64,000 bases of DNA, taken from Amaurobius ferox. Lineage: Eukaryota; Arthropoda; Arachnida; Araneae; Amaurobiidae. Every line of letters starts with the position of its first letter. The stretch's first letter is position 1. Made by a program: the position numbers and the translations under genes. The notes beneath the pieces are model-generated. The model made no database searches. It saw nothing but the letters and a program-made list of their open reading frames with translations, and was not told the DNA's origin. The DNA is taken from contig OX578133.1 in the NCBI GenBank assembly GCA_951213105.1, positions 143,585,051-143,649,050 on the forward strand, given 5' to 3'. Shown piece after piece: positions 24,480 to 37,362 of this stretch.

Positions 24480-25690
24480 TTCATAGCAAGGTATACTAAA
24501 TGCAACTTCACTCCCATTCATTACATGCATCTGCTAACATATCCACTTCTTCCCTTGAGGTATCTCTTCCATCGCTGCATGTTATCGGCTGAACATCATT
24601 TTTAAACATTTTATGACAGTTGAAGCTTCCACTTCCTTCCAATCATATTTGGCCCACAAAATAGCCCCACTAATTGCAACCGTTTTCGTCAGTTCGTGAC
24701 TCGTGTAGCATTATCCATTTTTGACATAAGAAAATGTAGCACCCTTCGACGGTATACGAGTTTAAATATTTGGATGATGCTTTAATCAAGTGGCTGCAAT
24801 TTGAATGTTGTTTTTGGTGGCAGGAAACGTAATTTCACATTTGGAAAAATTTTTTGTACGTGGCAAGGTGCATTAAACAGAATAATAGAATATTTCACTT
24901 TTGTCGTCACATTTTTCTATTAAAATTGTCCAACTATTTTTAAAAAATGCCAGACTCCACCCATGTTTTAGTGTTAGACTACCATTGAATTTCGAGATTT
25001 GTTAAGTCTTTGAAGCACCAAGACCCCTTTTATTTACCAATAATTAAAAGTCACCCACTTTCCTTTGTTGCGCTGCAGCATAATATCAAAGTGAGTCAGT
25101 CCATTCTTAGCCAGTTTTCCTCCTCGAAAATCTTCATTTTTAAATGACAAGGACTTTTTGGTATCAATCGATAAAAAAAAATTCCACTTTCATTAATGTT
25201 AAAATGTTATCCAGTGAATATTGTTTTATAATCAAAGCCAGACTTGGTTTCCACCCTCTCAAAGCTGTGTTATCAACGTCACCACTTTTGCCGTTATAAC
25301 TTTCAGAGACTCTTGAATGAAACCTTCCAGCCAGTCATTACTTACTCAGAATTCATCTACTCCCAATTTCTTTGAAATTTCCAAAGCCTTTTTTTTTCAT
25401 TGAACCACTTACAGGAACACCTTTAGATGATGCACACATAAACCACTCATAGACGTACTCGTTAATTTCAGCGTATTTTTCTAATGTTACCTTTTCAATC
25501 CAGCATTCTTATTTTCTTCCCATGATTTCAATAAATCTTCAGCATTTGACATTATCTGCATTTTTCCACAAGCAAATTCTTCTACGAATTTGCTGGATGA
25601 TAAATTGCATTGCTTACGATCATTTATAACAGAACTTCTTTTCTCCAACAATAGGACATTCAGGCGGTGTTTTTTGCTCTCCATATTTAC
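24480..25690 (-). pseudogene. Tigger/pogo-type DNA transposase, degraded
   Basis: Read on the minus strand with several frame changes, this is a pogo-superfamily (Tigger/Jerky-like) transposase. The N-terminal CENP-B-type helix-turn-helix is open at 25,684-25,487 (ending LLKSWEENKNAGLKR). It continues in another frame as EKYAEINEYVYEWF and SKGVPVSGSMKKKALEI, the second DNA-binding domain (about 25,490-25,380). Then come GWKPSLALIIKQYSLDNI (about 25,250-25,195), RGGKLAKNGLT (about 25,130-25,100), NAPCH and FLPPKTTFKLQPLD (about 24,840-24,790). The catalytic domain is damaged: the NADETG-type motif reads NINESG and the LDNAPCH-type motif reads LFNAPCH, so two of three catalytic aspartates are changed. 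Stops and frameshifts occur throughout. Ends and terminal inverted repeats were not resolved. This is a dead, old copy. Confidence 0.85.
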
Positions 25691-27204
25691 AACGCAATGG
25701 ACAGGTACAGTACACTCGCACTGGTTACGCTATTTACGATACATAGCCCTTCACCATAAGATTATTGTTTTCTGTTTTTTGGAAATGCCATACCTGTGAA
25801 ATATGCGTATTTAAAGAACTGGAATAAAATGGTCTGGAAATTCCATATTTTCAGCAATCCCACTTTTATAATTCCCCGCTACTTCGTTATGATATCTATG
25901 CTACGATTATCTCCTCTAGGTGGTCTACCAAAAAGCAGAGGACAACGGTATCTTAGATCAAGAATTAATAAAATAAATGAGGTACAACATGGCCTACACC
26001 CTTCGGATTTATCGCAGGGAAAGCCAGCAGATGTTGGAGCATGAAAGAGAAAAAGATTTAAATATGAAAAATGTTGCCCCACGTGGTTTACATGCCCAAG
26101 GAGTTAGATACACGGGTTTCTAATAGCTACCCAATATCTTCACCCGTAATGGTACTAAATGCAGAAGAAGCTCTCAAATTTAGAAAAATGAGAATAATTA
26201 TTGTAATGTAGGAGGGTTTTATTTTATTGACAAATGTGCAATATGACCTAAGACACTAGCTAACGGGACGTTTAAAAGGGATAGGTTGTTATATTTTTTA
26301 AACTTTGGTGCTGTCCCTTGGCCAAAGAAAGGATTGGTTGTTGAATATGGGTAACGTTTATTGTATTCCTAGTCTTGAAAGTCTCTTAAAAATGTCTTGA
26401 ATTCAAAAACATTTTGTTTCTTAAGGCAAAGTAACTGACATATTCTTCCTTTTTCAGTAAAGAAATAAATGTCGAGGAAGGGGGGGGATTTGTAGTATGT
26501 ACAGCGGATTATCTGATAAAAATAATTTAAGGCGTTAGTTTGTGAATGTCTTTCTTCTCAGAAAAATACTTCACTTTCACTTCGTAAAGCAATAAAGAAT
26601 AATAATCATCTCCTCCAGTAAATTGCATAAAAATTAACATACTAAATGAATCGAAAACAACTTATATTTATATGGTCATTGATCTAATGGATAGCACAAG
26701 TTCTAAAATTAGTTAAGAAAGGAGATGGTTACCATAAGAATTTCGACCAAAAGCAGCTGTTGTTTTTATATATTATATTTTCTCTTACATATATTACATA
26801 TCTTTCCACTCTCCAACTTTTAGAAGCTATGTTCACTCTCCAACTTTTAGAAGCTATGTTATAAATAGCTTTCGGATACTTCATAGCGGAGATTGCCCAA
26901 TACCAGGCACTTAAAGCCTTTTGTCTCTTTTTTGGTAAACATGTTAATAAATTGAAATCAAACAAAATCTTTGGGCCAATGGCAACACGATAGTATGAAA
27001 ATGACGTTGATATAACTTGTTTTTCAACATGTAAATTTGAGTTTTAAACAGTGGTTCAAATTATGTTGTTCAAAACTGTTCCCAAGTACAAGTATTATTT
27101 TACATTAATAAAACTTCAACATGCATACAAATTCTAATAGAAATTATAACACTAAAGTTGTTTATTTACTTTATAAAATTAATATTCGCACACATCAATG
27201 ATTA
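25691..27204. other. no gene seen beside the 27-bp duplication
   Basis: Overlapping open frames on both strands at 25,796-26,082 have no recognisable domain. The rest is A+T-rich. Confidence 0.45.
26807..26860 (+). repeat. perfect 27-bp tandem duplication
   Basis: The unit begins CACTCTCCAACTTTTAGAAG and occurs twice with no mismatch (26,807-26,833 and 26,834-26,860). Looks recent. Confidence 0.95.
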
Positions 27205-27400
27205 TTCAATTTTCCCCCTCAGAGCTGCCGATACAAATACTCTACAAACATTTATCACGGGCCCTCCTGAATATATGATATTTCCCCTTCTCCATATTTC
27301 CCCTCCTTCTGAATATTTTATGTCTTACCCTCTCCTCCCTCAAAAAGAAAAAAAATCAGCCGAGCCCCCTCCTCCCTGATGCTTTCCCTCGCTCTAATAG
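27205..27400 (+). mobile_element. C-rich MITE-like element, diverged copy
   Basis: 'cgatacaaatactctac', AAACATTTATCACGGGCCC, TCCCCTCC runs and 'cctccctcaaaaa' follow the order of the 62-kb pair. The CTCGAG centre is lost. Confidence 0.35.
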
Positions 27401-29344
27401 TATCCTCCCCCTGTCAACGTCACTGTTAACACATAAATAATACAGAATAAAGAATATTAGGAATGACGCTTGAGAAATCAGCAATGAAACTTGTTTTTAA
27501 CAATTTTCATCCTTTAGTTGAACTGTAGTAATTTGAACTGCTCAAAAAAATCCTAAGTTAAAGTTAAAAGTTCGGTTTTGTTAATGGGTAAGAAACTATT
27601 GTCCAGAGCTTTGACATGTTTAACGAGTTCATTTTCAACCTCATGTTGAACGTTTTTATTCCCTACTCGTTAAATGTGCCATTTTAATATATATATTTTT
27701 TTAGGGGTACAAACACGATCTCCCAAACAGGTTTTGATGACAGAAAAGTGTTAAGCAGCTTCACTGATACTGAATTTTCCCACCACCATACTGTCAACAA
27801 CCGTTTTTGTATTGTTTTCATACCACCTTCCTTTCAGGTGTGTTGCCATTCCGCTTGAAATCCTTGAAAATGAACAATAGCATTACAATGATTGCTACGA
27901 TAGCTTTGATTAATTCGTACTGAGATCACAAGTTGTACCCGGTATTGGGACCACTCTAGATGTTAGAAAATATTGCTATCTACTAAAACCCAAGAAAACT
28001 TTCGTTAATATAACAACGTTATCTTATTTTCTTATCATGTTAAATGTTTGCTAAAATATAACAAATGTGTTTAACTGGCCTAAAAACTGTCAACAAATGT
28101 GCAAAAGATAACTGCATAGCAAAGTAACAGGTGACGCGTACTTCCCAATTAATTTCTCAACGTGAACAAGTATAAGCTTTAAGTGGCGCAAATGACTACT
28201 TACCTTTGTGTCCCTTGTGACATGAACTTTATTAAAATAAAAACATTCAAATTTAGCAGAGGGATTGGCAGAGAATAAACATGGCGACAGTCAGACGAGA
28301 GAGATGACGTTACAGTATCAGACTGCACAAAACACTTTTTTTCCAAACTTTATTGCGGGCATTAAAGCACCGACCTCCCAACTTGTCAATTCAAACAGAC
28401 CTCAAGCAAACAGGATTGATCTGAACATATACAATCAGCGGCAAATGCTTGAGGCTAACCAATTGGCTCGCAAATGCTCAGACTAATCAGCAGAGAGGGG
28501 CCAAAGGTGGATATTTCCCCCAGAATGAGCCAGAAATTTTTATAAATATCTTCACTTCTTGGGATGATGTATGTGTGATGTGAATTTAATAATATGTACT
28601 TAGATCCAAAAGATGACTAAAAAATATCTTTGATGCTAATTATGAGATGAATGCTTCCACGCAGTGGCGCGCACTTGATCAAAAACATCAGTGTGTGATT
28701 AAGTATGGTGTGCATTTTCCGTTATCTCTCCCTATTCTCTATTATTCACACTTATCCCAGTCCTTCCCTCTGAACCAACGAAACATAAATCTTTTGAGAA
28801 TGTTAATGTCTATGGACACGATTAGAAGAATTAAGAATGTTTATTTTCAGTAGCAATTGTAAATATAGCGTTATAAATAATTCGAGTATCTTGTAAATAA
28901 ATATATGAATTTGATCTAGAAAAATACAGTGTTATGGAGTGTTGAAGTTTATTTTGAATGATTGTATATTCATATTTTAAGTGACCAACAAGTAAATGGA
29001 ATACTAACGCAATATCCCTCTCATAATATATGATCATCATATGTTGCCATCTAGCGTAGAAATGTGAAATCTTCTACTGTCCGGTACTGGACAACTTCTA
29101 AAATCGAATTATATTAAGTACTAATCGTATATAATTATATGGTCCTTTATCGATTTTATATTCTTTATTTTGTCCCAATATTCAACATTTGTATACAAAC
29201 TAATTTATAAGCCCGTCAAAAATTAGATACAAAAGATACCACCACTTTTCTTTCATAATTACTAATAATTTTTATTTTGTTTAACTATGTGTAGCGCTTA
29301 GCATCAAAAATAGGCTCCTTAATTGAAATTTTCTCGGTTATGTT
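27401..29344. other. no gene seen
   Basis: A 73-codon frame at 28,265-28,486 is somewhat G+C-richer and Q/N-rich but has no identifiable domain or splice context. Confidence 0.45.
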
Positions 29345-29710
29345 ATGTTCATGGTCGATACTGTAAGTGTCCAAAGTTTCTGTTTTCAAGGTCACCGGGG
29401 GGTCTTTTGGAGGTTCTTAAATTTGTTGCCCCATCTCACCCCATTTTGTTCATCTCGGGGAAGAAACCAAAAATCCAGTATTACTATATGCTTTAACGTC
29501 ATTGGTCGATACTATAAGTGTACAAAAATAAAATTCAGATTTAAAAGACATCAAAGGTTTCCTAAAGGATCTAGAAATAATTTTTGATCTCCGATTTTGT
29601 CCACAATCCGGGTGTACAAAAATCCCTTTCCTTAAGGATATGTCCCATGATTGATATTATGTGTGCAAATATTTCCTTCTAAGCCAACTGATTGCTTCTG
29701 GGGGAGGGTC
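29345..29710 (+). repeat. degenerate tandem array, about 150-bp unit
   Basis: GTCGATACTGTAAGTGT (29,354), GTCGATACTATAAGTGT (29,505) and TTGATATTATGTGTGC (29,651) recur every 147-151 bp, with G-rich 'ccggggggtc' / 'ggggagggtctagaaa' segments between. Same style as 6.1 kb. Confidence 0.65.
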
Positions 29711-31252
29711 TAGAAAGACAAAAACATGTTATACACTTGCTTATGTAAATAATTCGTATTATCTTTGAGGCCATACTTTAATCCATGGGTGCTAGATTCG
29801 CATCTCAAGTTCAAAGAAGAATCCTTAATGTGCAAAGATACTGGTAGTGGTTCAAATTCTACTTTAGTGATTCGATTTTGCTTCGCAAAAATGACTGTAG
29901 TACGACAAAATAGTTTACCCCAACCTTTTTACGCATAAACACACATTCTACATTTTCTATAATACAGTTTCATCCATTATAGCTTTTATCAAATTACATG
30001 AATTATCGAAATAAATATAAATATATTGAACGATATGATTGTTGAGATATATCATCCTTTACTTTAAACTGTAAAACATATCTTTCAGATCTCTTTATTA
30101 CAAAGAAAAGTAAACGTTTTCATCGGTTCTCCATTGAATCGATTCATAACAATTATAAATTTCACATTGCTTTATTGTAAACTGTTCTCCATGAACATTT
30201 TACCCATCCCCCTTTTTTAACAAAGATTCATACTTAAGATTTGTTCCAGTTCACTGAAGATGGTCTGGTGTTGAGCAATGAAATATCTATTCAGTCACCT
30301 AGTCTTTCAAGGGATACAAACGGACATTAAAAAATGGTTAAATGGCATTCAAGTATATTAAAAATCTGTACATTCAACAAAGTCTGAGAGGTGAATGTAT
30401 ATGTTCGAAAACAAACAAATATTAAAAAAAATAGGATATTCTCTTAATCTAAACTCTTTGAAAGTCCATAACATAATACAATTCTCTCACATTACCAATA
30501 TCTTTCCAACGAGACGAGTTTTAATCCAAGTTCCAGTAGGAGTACCTGAGTATGCCTGTATGATTCTCAAGGTTCAAAATTCATTAAGTTCACAAAGTAA
30601 TTTTCTTATGCATAAAAGTACCGCAGAGCATTAAAATAATCCAATTCAATAAGTGAATGTCATCGATGAAGCACATGTTATTTACATGACAAAAAAACTT
30701 TCTTCTTTCCACAGGGCAGCTAGTGTTTCTCTTTGCATAACATTCCTATACAGTTTTATTTCGCAGCGCACATACGTAAATATATCCTATAGATTTAAAA
30801 CTGCTCTTTGTGAGTCCCATTCTGTCATCCTTTCGAAATATTTTCTTCTATTCCCCAACCTCTTTAAGATCGATTTCCGTGTAAAGCAATCAATTATGCA
30901 AGGTATGAATAGCTTCCGGAATCAAATCTCTGAGAGTCTTTTCGTTTGCTACCGTGGATTTCGAGGTCGTCGTTAAAAGCCTTGCGATTGTAAGGACAAG
31001 AACAACTTCCCACGCTCAGAGAGTCAGCTGCTTTAAACAGCGTGCTGAAATAGACAGTTACAATAATTTGCCGACGTGATAGGGATGCCAAATTAGTTAC
31101 ATCTAGGGCACTACGCGCAAATGGTGGAATGTTATTAATAGGTTCGTTACATAGATCTAATCCCGAATTGGAAAGTATTACAGCTGGAATTATTCCTAGA
31201 AACTGCTCATGATTTTGCTGTTTATGGAGTGTGTTTCGAAAACGAATAAGGT

Positions 31253-31253
<1 letters not shown>
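29711..31253. other. no gene confirmed
   Basis: Overlapping frames at 30,653-30,976 (+) and 30,894-31,316 (-) exceed 100 codons. The minus one runs into IY repeats from the TA tract. Neither has a recognisable domain. Confidence 0.4.

Positions 31254-31284
<31 letters not shown>
31254..31284. repeat. (TA)n microsatellite
   Basis: About 14 TA units immediately before the Tc1-like relic, consistent with the TA target preference of Tc1 elements. Confidence 0.9.
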
Positions 31285-31287
<3 letters not shown>

Positions 31288-31289
31288 AC

Positions 31290-31975
31290 TACCCGACAAA
31301 GAAAATGCAACACCATGAAGATTTAGCCGTACAATTATGCAGGTTGTCAGACAAAAGCATCTGACCGATGTACGTAAATGATCTGAAATGCAAGTAGCTC
31401 ATGTGATTAGAACGCGGGATAAAAAGGATAGAAACGGCAGAAGAGCCAAGAGTTGTTACTGTCGGTCACCTACGGGAACCCGTTTTTCGAGCTGATTTTC
31501 GTTTTCAGAAGACACGTGTTGTTGAAGAAATGCCTAGCTGACGACGCCAAAATCCGTTTCAGAATTTGGGCGATCATGTGAGGGGATTCATTTAAGACCT
31601 ACGTATGGCTGGGTAGTCGTACCGTCACGTCGTACCGCTGAAACACTCGTAGATCTGTTCACTATGCAAAGGATTTGGAGAAGATGAATTGAAGAAGGCA
31701 TGTGAATCGTCGCAATAGTCCATCTAGACGTACGTCAGCATACGTTGATCGACGCATTCGAATGCATGCGATGGCGGCCCCACAAACGACGACTGTCGAC
31801 ATTCTACAGAATTTGCAGGGTATGTTGGATGTTCCAATATCAGCGAGAACAGTTTCTCGACGATTGGCAGAAAGCGGCTTGTACTCAAACCGTTCTTTAC
31901 AAAGACTACCATTGACGACAAGACACCGACGTGAGAGATTGCAATAGTGTCGGACGCCACTTTGAGGAGCTACTT
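31290..31975 (+). pseudogene. Tc1-like transposase, N-terminal half, truncated
   Basis: The clearest part is an open stretch ending at 31,947 with NRRNSPSRRTSAYVDRRIR, then ISARTVSRRLAESGL and LTTRHRRERLQ. This is the bipartite paired-like helix-turn-helix DNA-binding region of Tc1-family transposases. Upstream, in shifting frames (about 31,550-31,700), pieces such as DLRMAGWSYR and RRWIEEGHVNRRN-like sequence match the first helix-turn-helix. After RRERLQ a stop occurs, and only a hint of the normal CRTR-type continuation remains before the sequence diverges at about 31,965. The whole DDE catalytic domain is missing. Further on, at about 32,170, lies GATCACCCTGTATA, which may be an element end; a similar motif is at 37,225. 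It is a relic and cannot move itself. Confidence 0.8.
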
Positions 31976-34900
31976 TGAGTATTTCTCTAATGCGAATGGA
32001 AATCTGAAGCTCCTAAATTAGTAAGAATCTTCTCTTCAGCTGTTAAAGAATCAAAATGAATATGTAACTTTACTCTTTTTTGGCACTATGAGTTAAATGA
32101 GGCCCATTGCAAATATTGTTCCTCTTAATGTGTACTATCACCCCTCTTTTTTTGTTGAAAGAGTTTACGATCACCCTGTATATTTTTAAGATGCACAATG
32201 AGATAATAATCGCTAATTGATATAACGATTTTTAACTATAAGTGAATCAACGAATCATTATTAGTAAACAATTAGGAAGGAAAACAAATAATACTGTCAT
32301 TCTTAGGAGCTATTATCTGGAATAAAAAATGTACTGGAATTTTAAATCTTTTAAGTTAATAAACTAAATAAGTAATCTAATATTCTCCATTAATTAAACA
32401 TTTTTTAAATCTCGAAACTTTGATGAATTATTTATCAATGCTAATTTCTATTATAGTGTTACAATTTTAACCTATAATAAAATAGAATAACATAACATTT
32501 TTGAAAAATACTATTGAAAACTACAACGATAACTATGTGGAACTCAAACTATATTTAACTATAAAATTACAATTATCTGGAACAGGAATTCAATGACATT
32601 TCCTCTGCACTCTTACTAAAGTAATTTAAGGCAATTCCATGCATGGCCTGAGTAGTGTGGCTGGCACATTACGATTCGGTCGATTGTTATTTTACGGTGA
32701 AATTAAGTCAAACGGTTTATACACCTATAATAACTGTGTCCACGCCATTATCTTTACATTCACTAAATTATTTAGTTAATAGAATACCATTTAATGGGAT
32801 AATTCTGGATATTCTAATAAATATTTCCAGATGTCATAGTAGCTATAATGCTAAAGTAACCCCATTTATGCAATAAAACCTATTTTTTTAAATATTCAAA
32901 TCCTTTATGTATGAATAATTTTATATACAGCATGTCCTATAACTCTGAATATAGTAATACTCTACGTTGTAATCACTATAATGCCACATCTATTGCGGAA
33001 TTTCGTACAGTCGTATCGTTTCAAAAATGATTTATTTTGGTATCAATTTTATGGTAAAATTTATATGAATTTTTTTTAAAGTGTATATAAATTTTAACAT
33101 AAACATTTATATAAATTTATCATACAAATTTAGGTTCCTATTTAACTACAATGTTCCGCTTAATGCAGTTTAACTTTGTGACAAAATGGTTATTTCACTG
33201 GATTTTAAATGCATCAAAATAAGTTGTTATTCACATTCCTTTAGCAATACTACCACGGCAAAACTAAATTTCATATACTTTGGAAAGTTGTGTAAAGAGT
33301 TTGCTTTCAAGGACGATCAACTTTTAGACTTATTTTCAGAAATTGGGTTGTTTTCCACTTTCCGATGTAAACACGTCACATTTTACTTCTTGAAGGGAAT
33401 CAGAAAATTCTACTTAACTGTCCAGAGTCATCTAAGATCAGGTGTTTGTAGGCGTCATCGGATATTAAAGACATTTCATTTAAATGCATTCCATTCATAA
33501 ATATTTTGAGGAGTAAAATCTTTTGAATTGAAAATTATAAAATAGTATTTTAGAATTTGTTTAAATTCAGCCTGCATTGTTATTAAATATTTAAAATTTG
33601 GACTTTAATTGTAGATATTTATATGTTCAACAGCATAGAAAAGCCGAAACATCATATCAAACACACACGAATTTGTGTTGAACATATTCCACACGTATAC
33701 TGAACGACTGCGCAATAGGTTTAATAAATCATTCAATTTAACTAAATCATGGTAAGTTATGGTATATTAAACCATAAAATTATTAATTTCAAATACCAAC
33801 AAAAAATAGTAACTGCGGTGCACATTTGAAAACATAAGTTGACGTTGGCTTTTCTACTTATCGAATTATTCATAATTATGACCGAATTATCGTAAATTGT
33901 GAACCCTTATAACATTAAACATTAAACACATTGCGTTGTGTACTGCTTAAACCCACCTTATTAATCTTTAGTGCGAGTCCTGAAATAGAATATTTATTAA
34001 CATAATACTACAATTAATTGCACCATTTTAACTTTAAAATAAAATCATTTATTAACAACATAGATTAATTACTAAATTAATTACAACAATTATTCATATT
34101 AATTGCGGTAGAGAGAGCAAATGTAAGACCGGTTAATTAAAAATGCCTAATATGCATTGATGACCTTTAACAATAATCGAAGAACACATACCTTCAAGTC
34201 TGTCTTTGAACATTGATCACAACTCTTACATCAGAGTATTTTGTACTGGTACCAACTCTGGGTGTGGTACTGCTAATTGTACTGTAGTTGGTCTGGCATC
34301 TACCGTTGACGTTCTGTACATCAGGACATTGGACATTTCTGTGAAATCTCTACGAAACACTCTGTTTGCAAAACTTGCGGAATACTTCTCTACTGCATCT
34401 CTCTATGAAAAATCGCTATTTACGTCGAAGTCATAGCGAAATCTGTCGTAGAATTTCTGAATATCACCTAGAACCTTTTGTTACCGCTTCTTTTGCCTGC
34501 GATCTATAACGCCCGTTGTCTCTTTGATTGGCCGAGCTTAGGGCAATGCAATCCAAGTAACTATTTCGAGGATATATTGGATTTCCTTCTTCAATGGTAA
34601 AAATATCAACAAACCCCCCAAATCCAAAAAACTAAATTTGTAAAAATGCAGAACCAGAAGTATAAATTATCTGCATAAAGACTGTATTGAAGATGGATTC
34701 CGGACCCACAAATTATAAAACAAAGCAGAAGTCTAATAATCATTCAGAGCCTAATAATCCGAAAACAAAACTAGAAAGCAGATCAGTGAATCAATCGTGG
34801 TAGTTTATATTGTGCTCGAATACGTTGTTTTGTCCCTCTTATCATATGCATCTTGCTGACCATATAACTATCCAGAAACCGAAATGCCTGCAAGCCAGAG

Positions 34901-36624
34901 ACCGAAAAGCTTGCAAGCCAGAAACCGAAAACCATATATGCATGAGGCTCTCCCAACAGTACCAAAGTTTTGAAAAGAATTTTTAAAAATAAAGGTCACA
35001 GTGAGAATAGTTAAACCACATGTTGGTCTTATAGTTAACAAAAGGCTGCAATAGGTAGAATGTCTGTATCTGTAAATCTAAAAAATTTCTTAGCCCATAA
35101 ATTTTTGCACTTAATAACAGGAAACAACAAACTTCGTTGTAATAAAAAAATCTCAAACAGACATTTTTCAGTGCAACAATAAGTTACAAAAGCGCCTATT
35201 TTCACATCTTGACATCGAATATATTTAAATATGTCATAACATGCATACTTACATATCTTGACATACAAATTTTATTCTCTCTTTGGAAAGCAACTGCTCT
35301 TCCGATTTTTTATTATTGGGAGAGAAAATATGTGAATTACTATATTTCTGTCAATTAAAAAAATTTCATACTTTAAATATAAGTATGCATTTTGAAACTT
35401 TATTACATGTTAATGATATATTTTAAAATAATATTTTCTTTTGCAATAAACAATACACATAAAATTGTCGTAATTATAATAGACTATTATAATCCCAAGT
35501 AAAAGAAGTCGTGTGTGGGTTTCTAGTATAAAAGTTCAGTATAAGCAGATGTCGAATGTTTCTAGTATAAATGTTGGAATTCAGCATAAATTGTTCCCCT
35601 TCTTATGCTCACATTTCCAATTATCTATAATATTTTAACATCATTAAAGCAAAGAGCGTTGCGTGATTTTTCTCCGTTGGTGGGTGAGCAAAAAATGTGA
35701 TTATTGGATTGACTTTACGGATCAACACACCTGATCTAATTATTCAGATAAATACAATATCAAATGTTTTAAATATTTCCTTTTGAAATTTTGAAATGCG
35801 ATGTATTATATTTAACGTTTACAAGTCTAATTGATCATCTGAATGCATAATAAACTGTGAGCTAGAACTACCGACAGTAGTAAAAATATTCTTATATGAA
35901 ATTTTATGGGAAATCTAACCTGTATTTTGGTTATATGCTAGTACAAATATAAAAACTGAAACTCGAAGTCTGTCAATATTGCCTGGCCTGAGTTGGTTTT
36001 AGCCGTTTATCTTTGTAGTGGACGGCCAATTCAACACCATCAGAATACTCTGTCAGTGCATAAAAATGTCAAAATTGTAGATCTACAATAAATCCGGCAG
36101 TGACAAGTTGGTGATTTCGCATTCTCACTACAAGTGTTGCTTTAATACTGCTTCTGTTATGGATGATTTAATGCAATTTTATTGAAATACTTCTTCCGTC
36201 AACTTTATTTGGGCAAAATTAGACATTCCACACATTTTGTCCAAATTAGAAAAATTATGGACAAAATTGGGCCATCCCAAAAAATACTTATTTTTTATTT
36301 GTACATAAATTTAACTGACTTTACTAATGTTGAAGAATTATATCATCAAAACTTCAAAAAATATTTTGAATTTGTGATGGTAATTTTATTCAAAAGATAT
36401 TTTATTTAAAATATAATTTCATTCAAAATATATTATATTCAAAATATAATTTCATTCAAAAGATATGCTTGTTTCAAGAACTTACTACTTTCCTGTATGA
36501 AGCAGATATATGCCAGTTAAGTGACTACAATTATTTCAAGGGCGTTAAAAGCCTCCATCTTCAGGCCAAAACAGAACAGTTAAAACAGTATTCACTCTTA
36601 ACAAAAGCTGAGAAAGAACTTCAC
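31976..36624. other. no gene seen
   Basis: About 4.6 kb of A+T-rich sequence. A possible Tc1 end (GATCACCCTGTATA) is near 32,170. At 36,385-36,465 'attcaaaatata' recurs in a short degenerate tandem. A 104-codon frame at 33,186-33,500 shows no domain. Confidence 0.45.
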
Positions 36625-36755
36625 AGTTCGCTATAGATAGACCTATAGATAAACCTATATTTACTATAGATAGGCCTATCGTGCACATTCATGTACTTTT
36701 CCTTACAAAGTATTGGGGTGCTTAAGGAGGACTTTCCTGGGAATACTGGATTCTA
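36625..36755 (+). repeat. dispersed family A, copy 3 (3' part)
   Basis: CTTTTCCTTACAAAGTATTG, then 'gggtgcttaagga' and 'tttcctgggaatactgga', matches the 3' part of family A. It is preceded by three short 'gatagacctatag' units. Confidence 0.55.
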
Positions 36756-37362
36756 CTAGGAATCAATATATACTATATATGCGACACAATGAGAAGCAAT
36801 AGAGATTTAACTTTTTTAAGGTAAAAATACTTCCTAAAAATAATGAATCCATAATTCAAATTTGTTCACTACAAAACTTTGGAATTCGTAGATTTATTAT
36901 GTATGTTGTTGAATTATTCTGTAGCTATTGTAAATGTAATATATCTCATTTTTCGTGCAATTTTTGTAGAGTGCAGTACGAGTTTGACCTTGGTTTCAGA
37001 CAGTAATGAACGTTGTAAGTGTTAGGAACTTTACGTGACCTGATCTCCTAAATAATGCAAATCTGGCTCGGTTTAGTTCAGTCGCTCCTTGTTTGTTATA
37101 CTCACCTACCCCCCGTTTTGAAAATGTAAATTTCAAAATTTCAGAACTAATTGCCCGCATTTGATGAACATGCAGTTGTTGAACTTAATTTGTTAAAAAT
37201 GAGGTTGCACAGGGATAATCCAGCTATGATCACCCTGTACTTCATTCCATTTTTCTTGTGGGCACATTAACTTCTTCTCTAAAATTTTCTCTTTTTCATA
37301 CATTTCAAATAAGTATACAAAACACACGCCTCTTTTCATGCGTAATTCCATGCCAAAACAAT
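36756..37362. other. no gene seen
   Basis: A+T-rich; GATCACCCTGTACTT at 37,225 resembles the possible element end at 32,170. Confidence 0.4.

Noticed and set aside
30653..31316. Two overlapping frames over 100 codons
   Set aside because: Opposite strands overlap, one runs into TA repeats, and neither shows a family signature.
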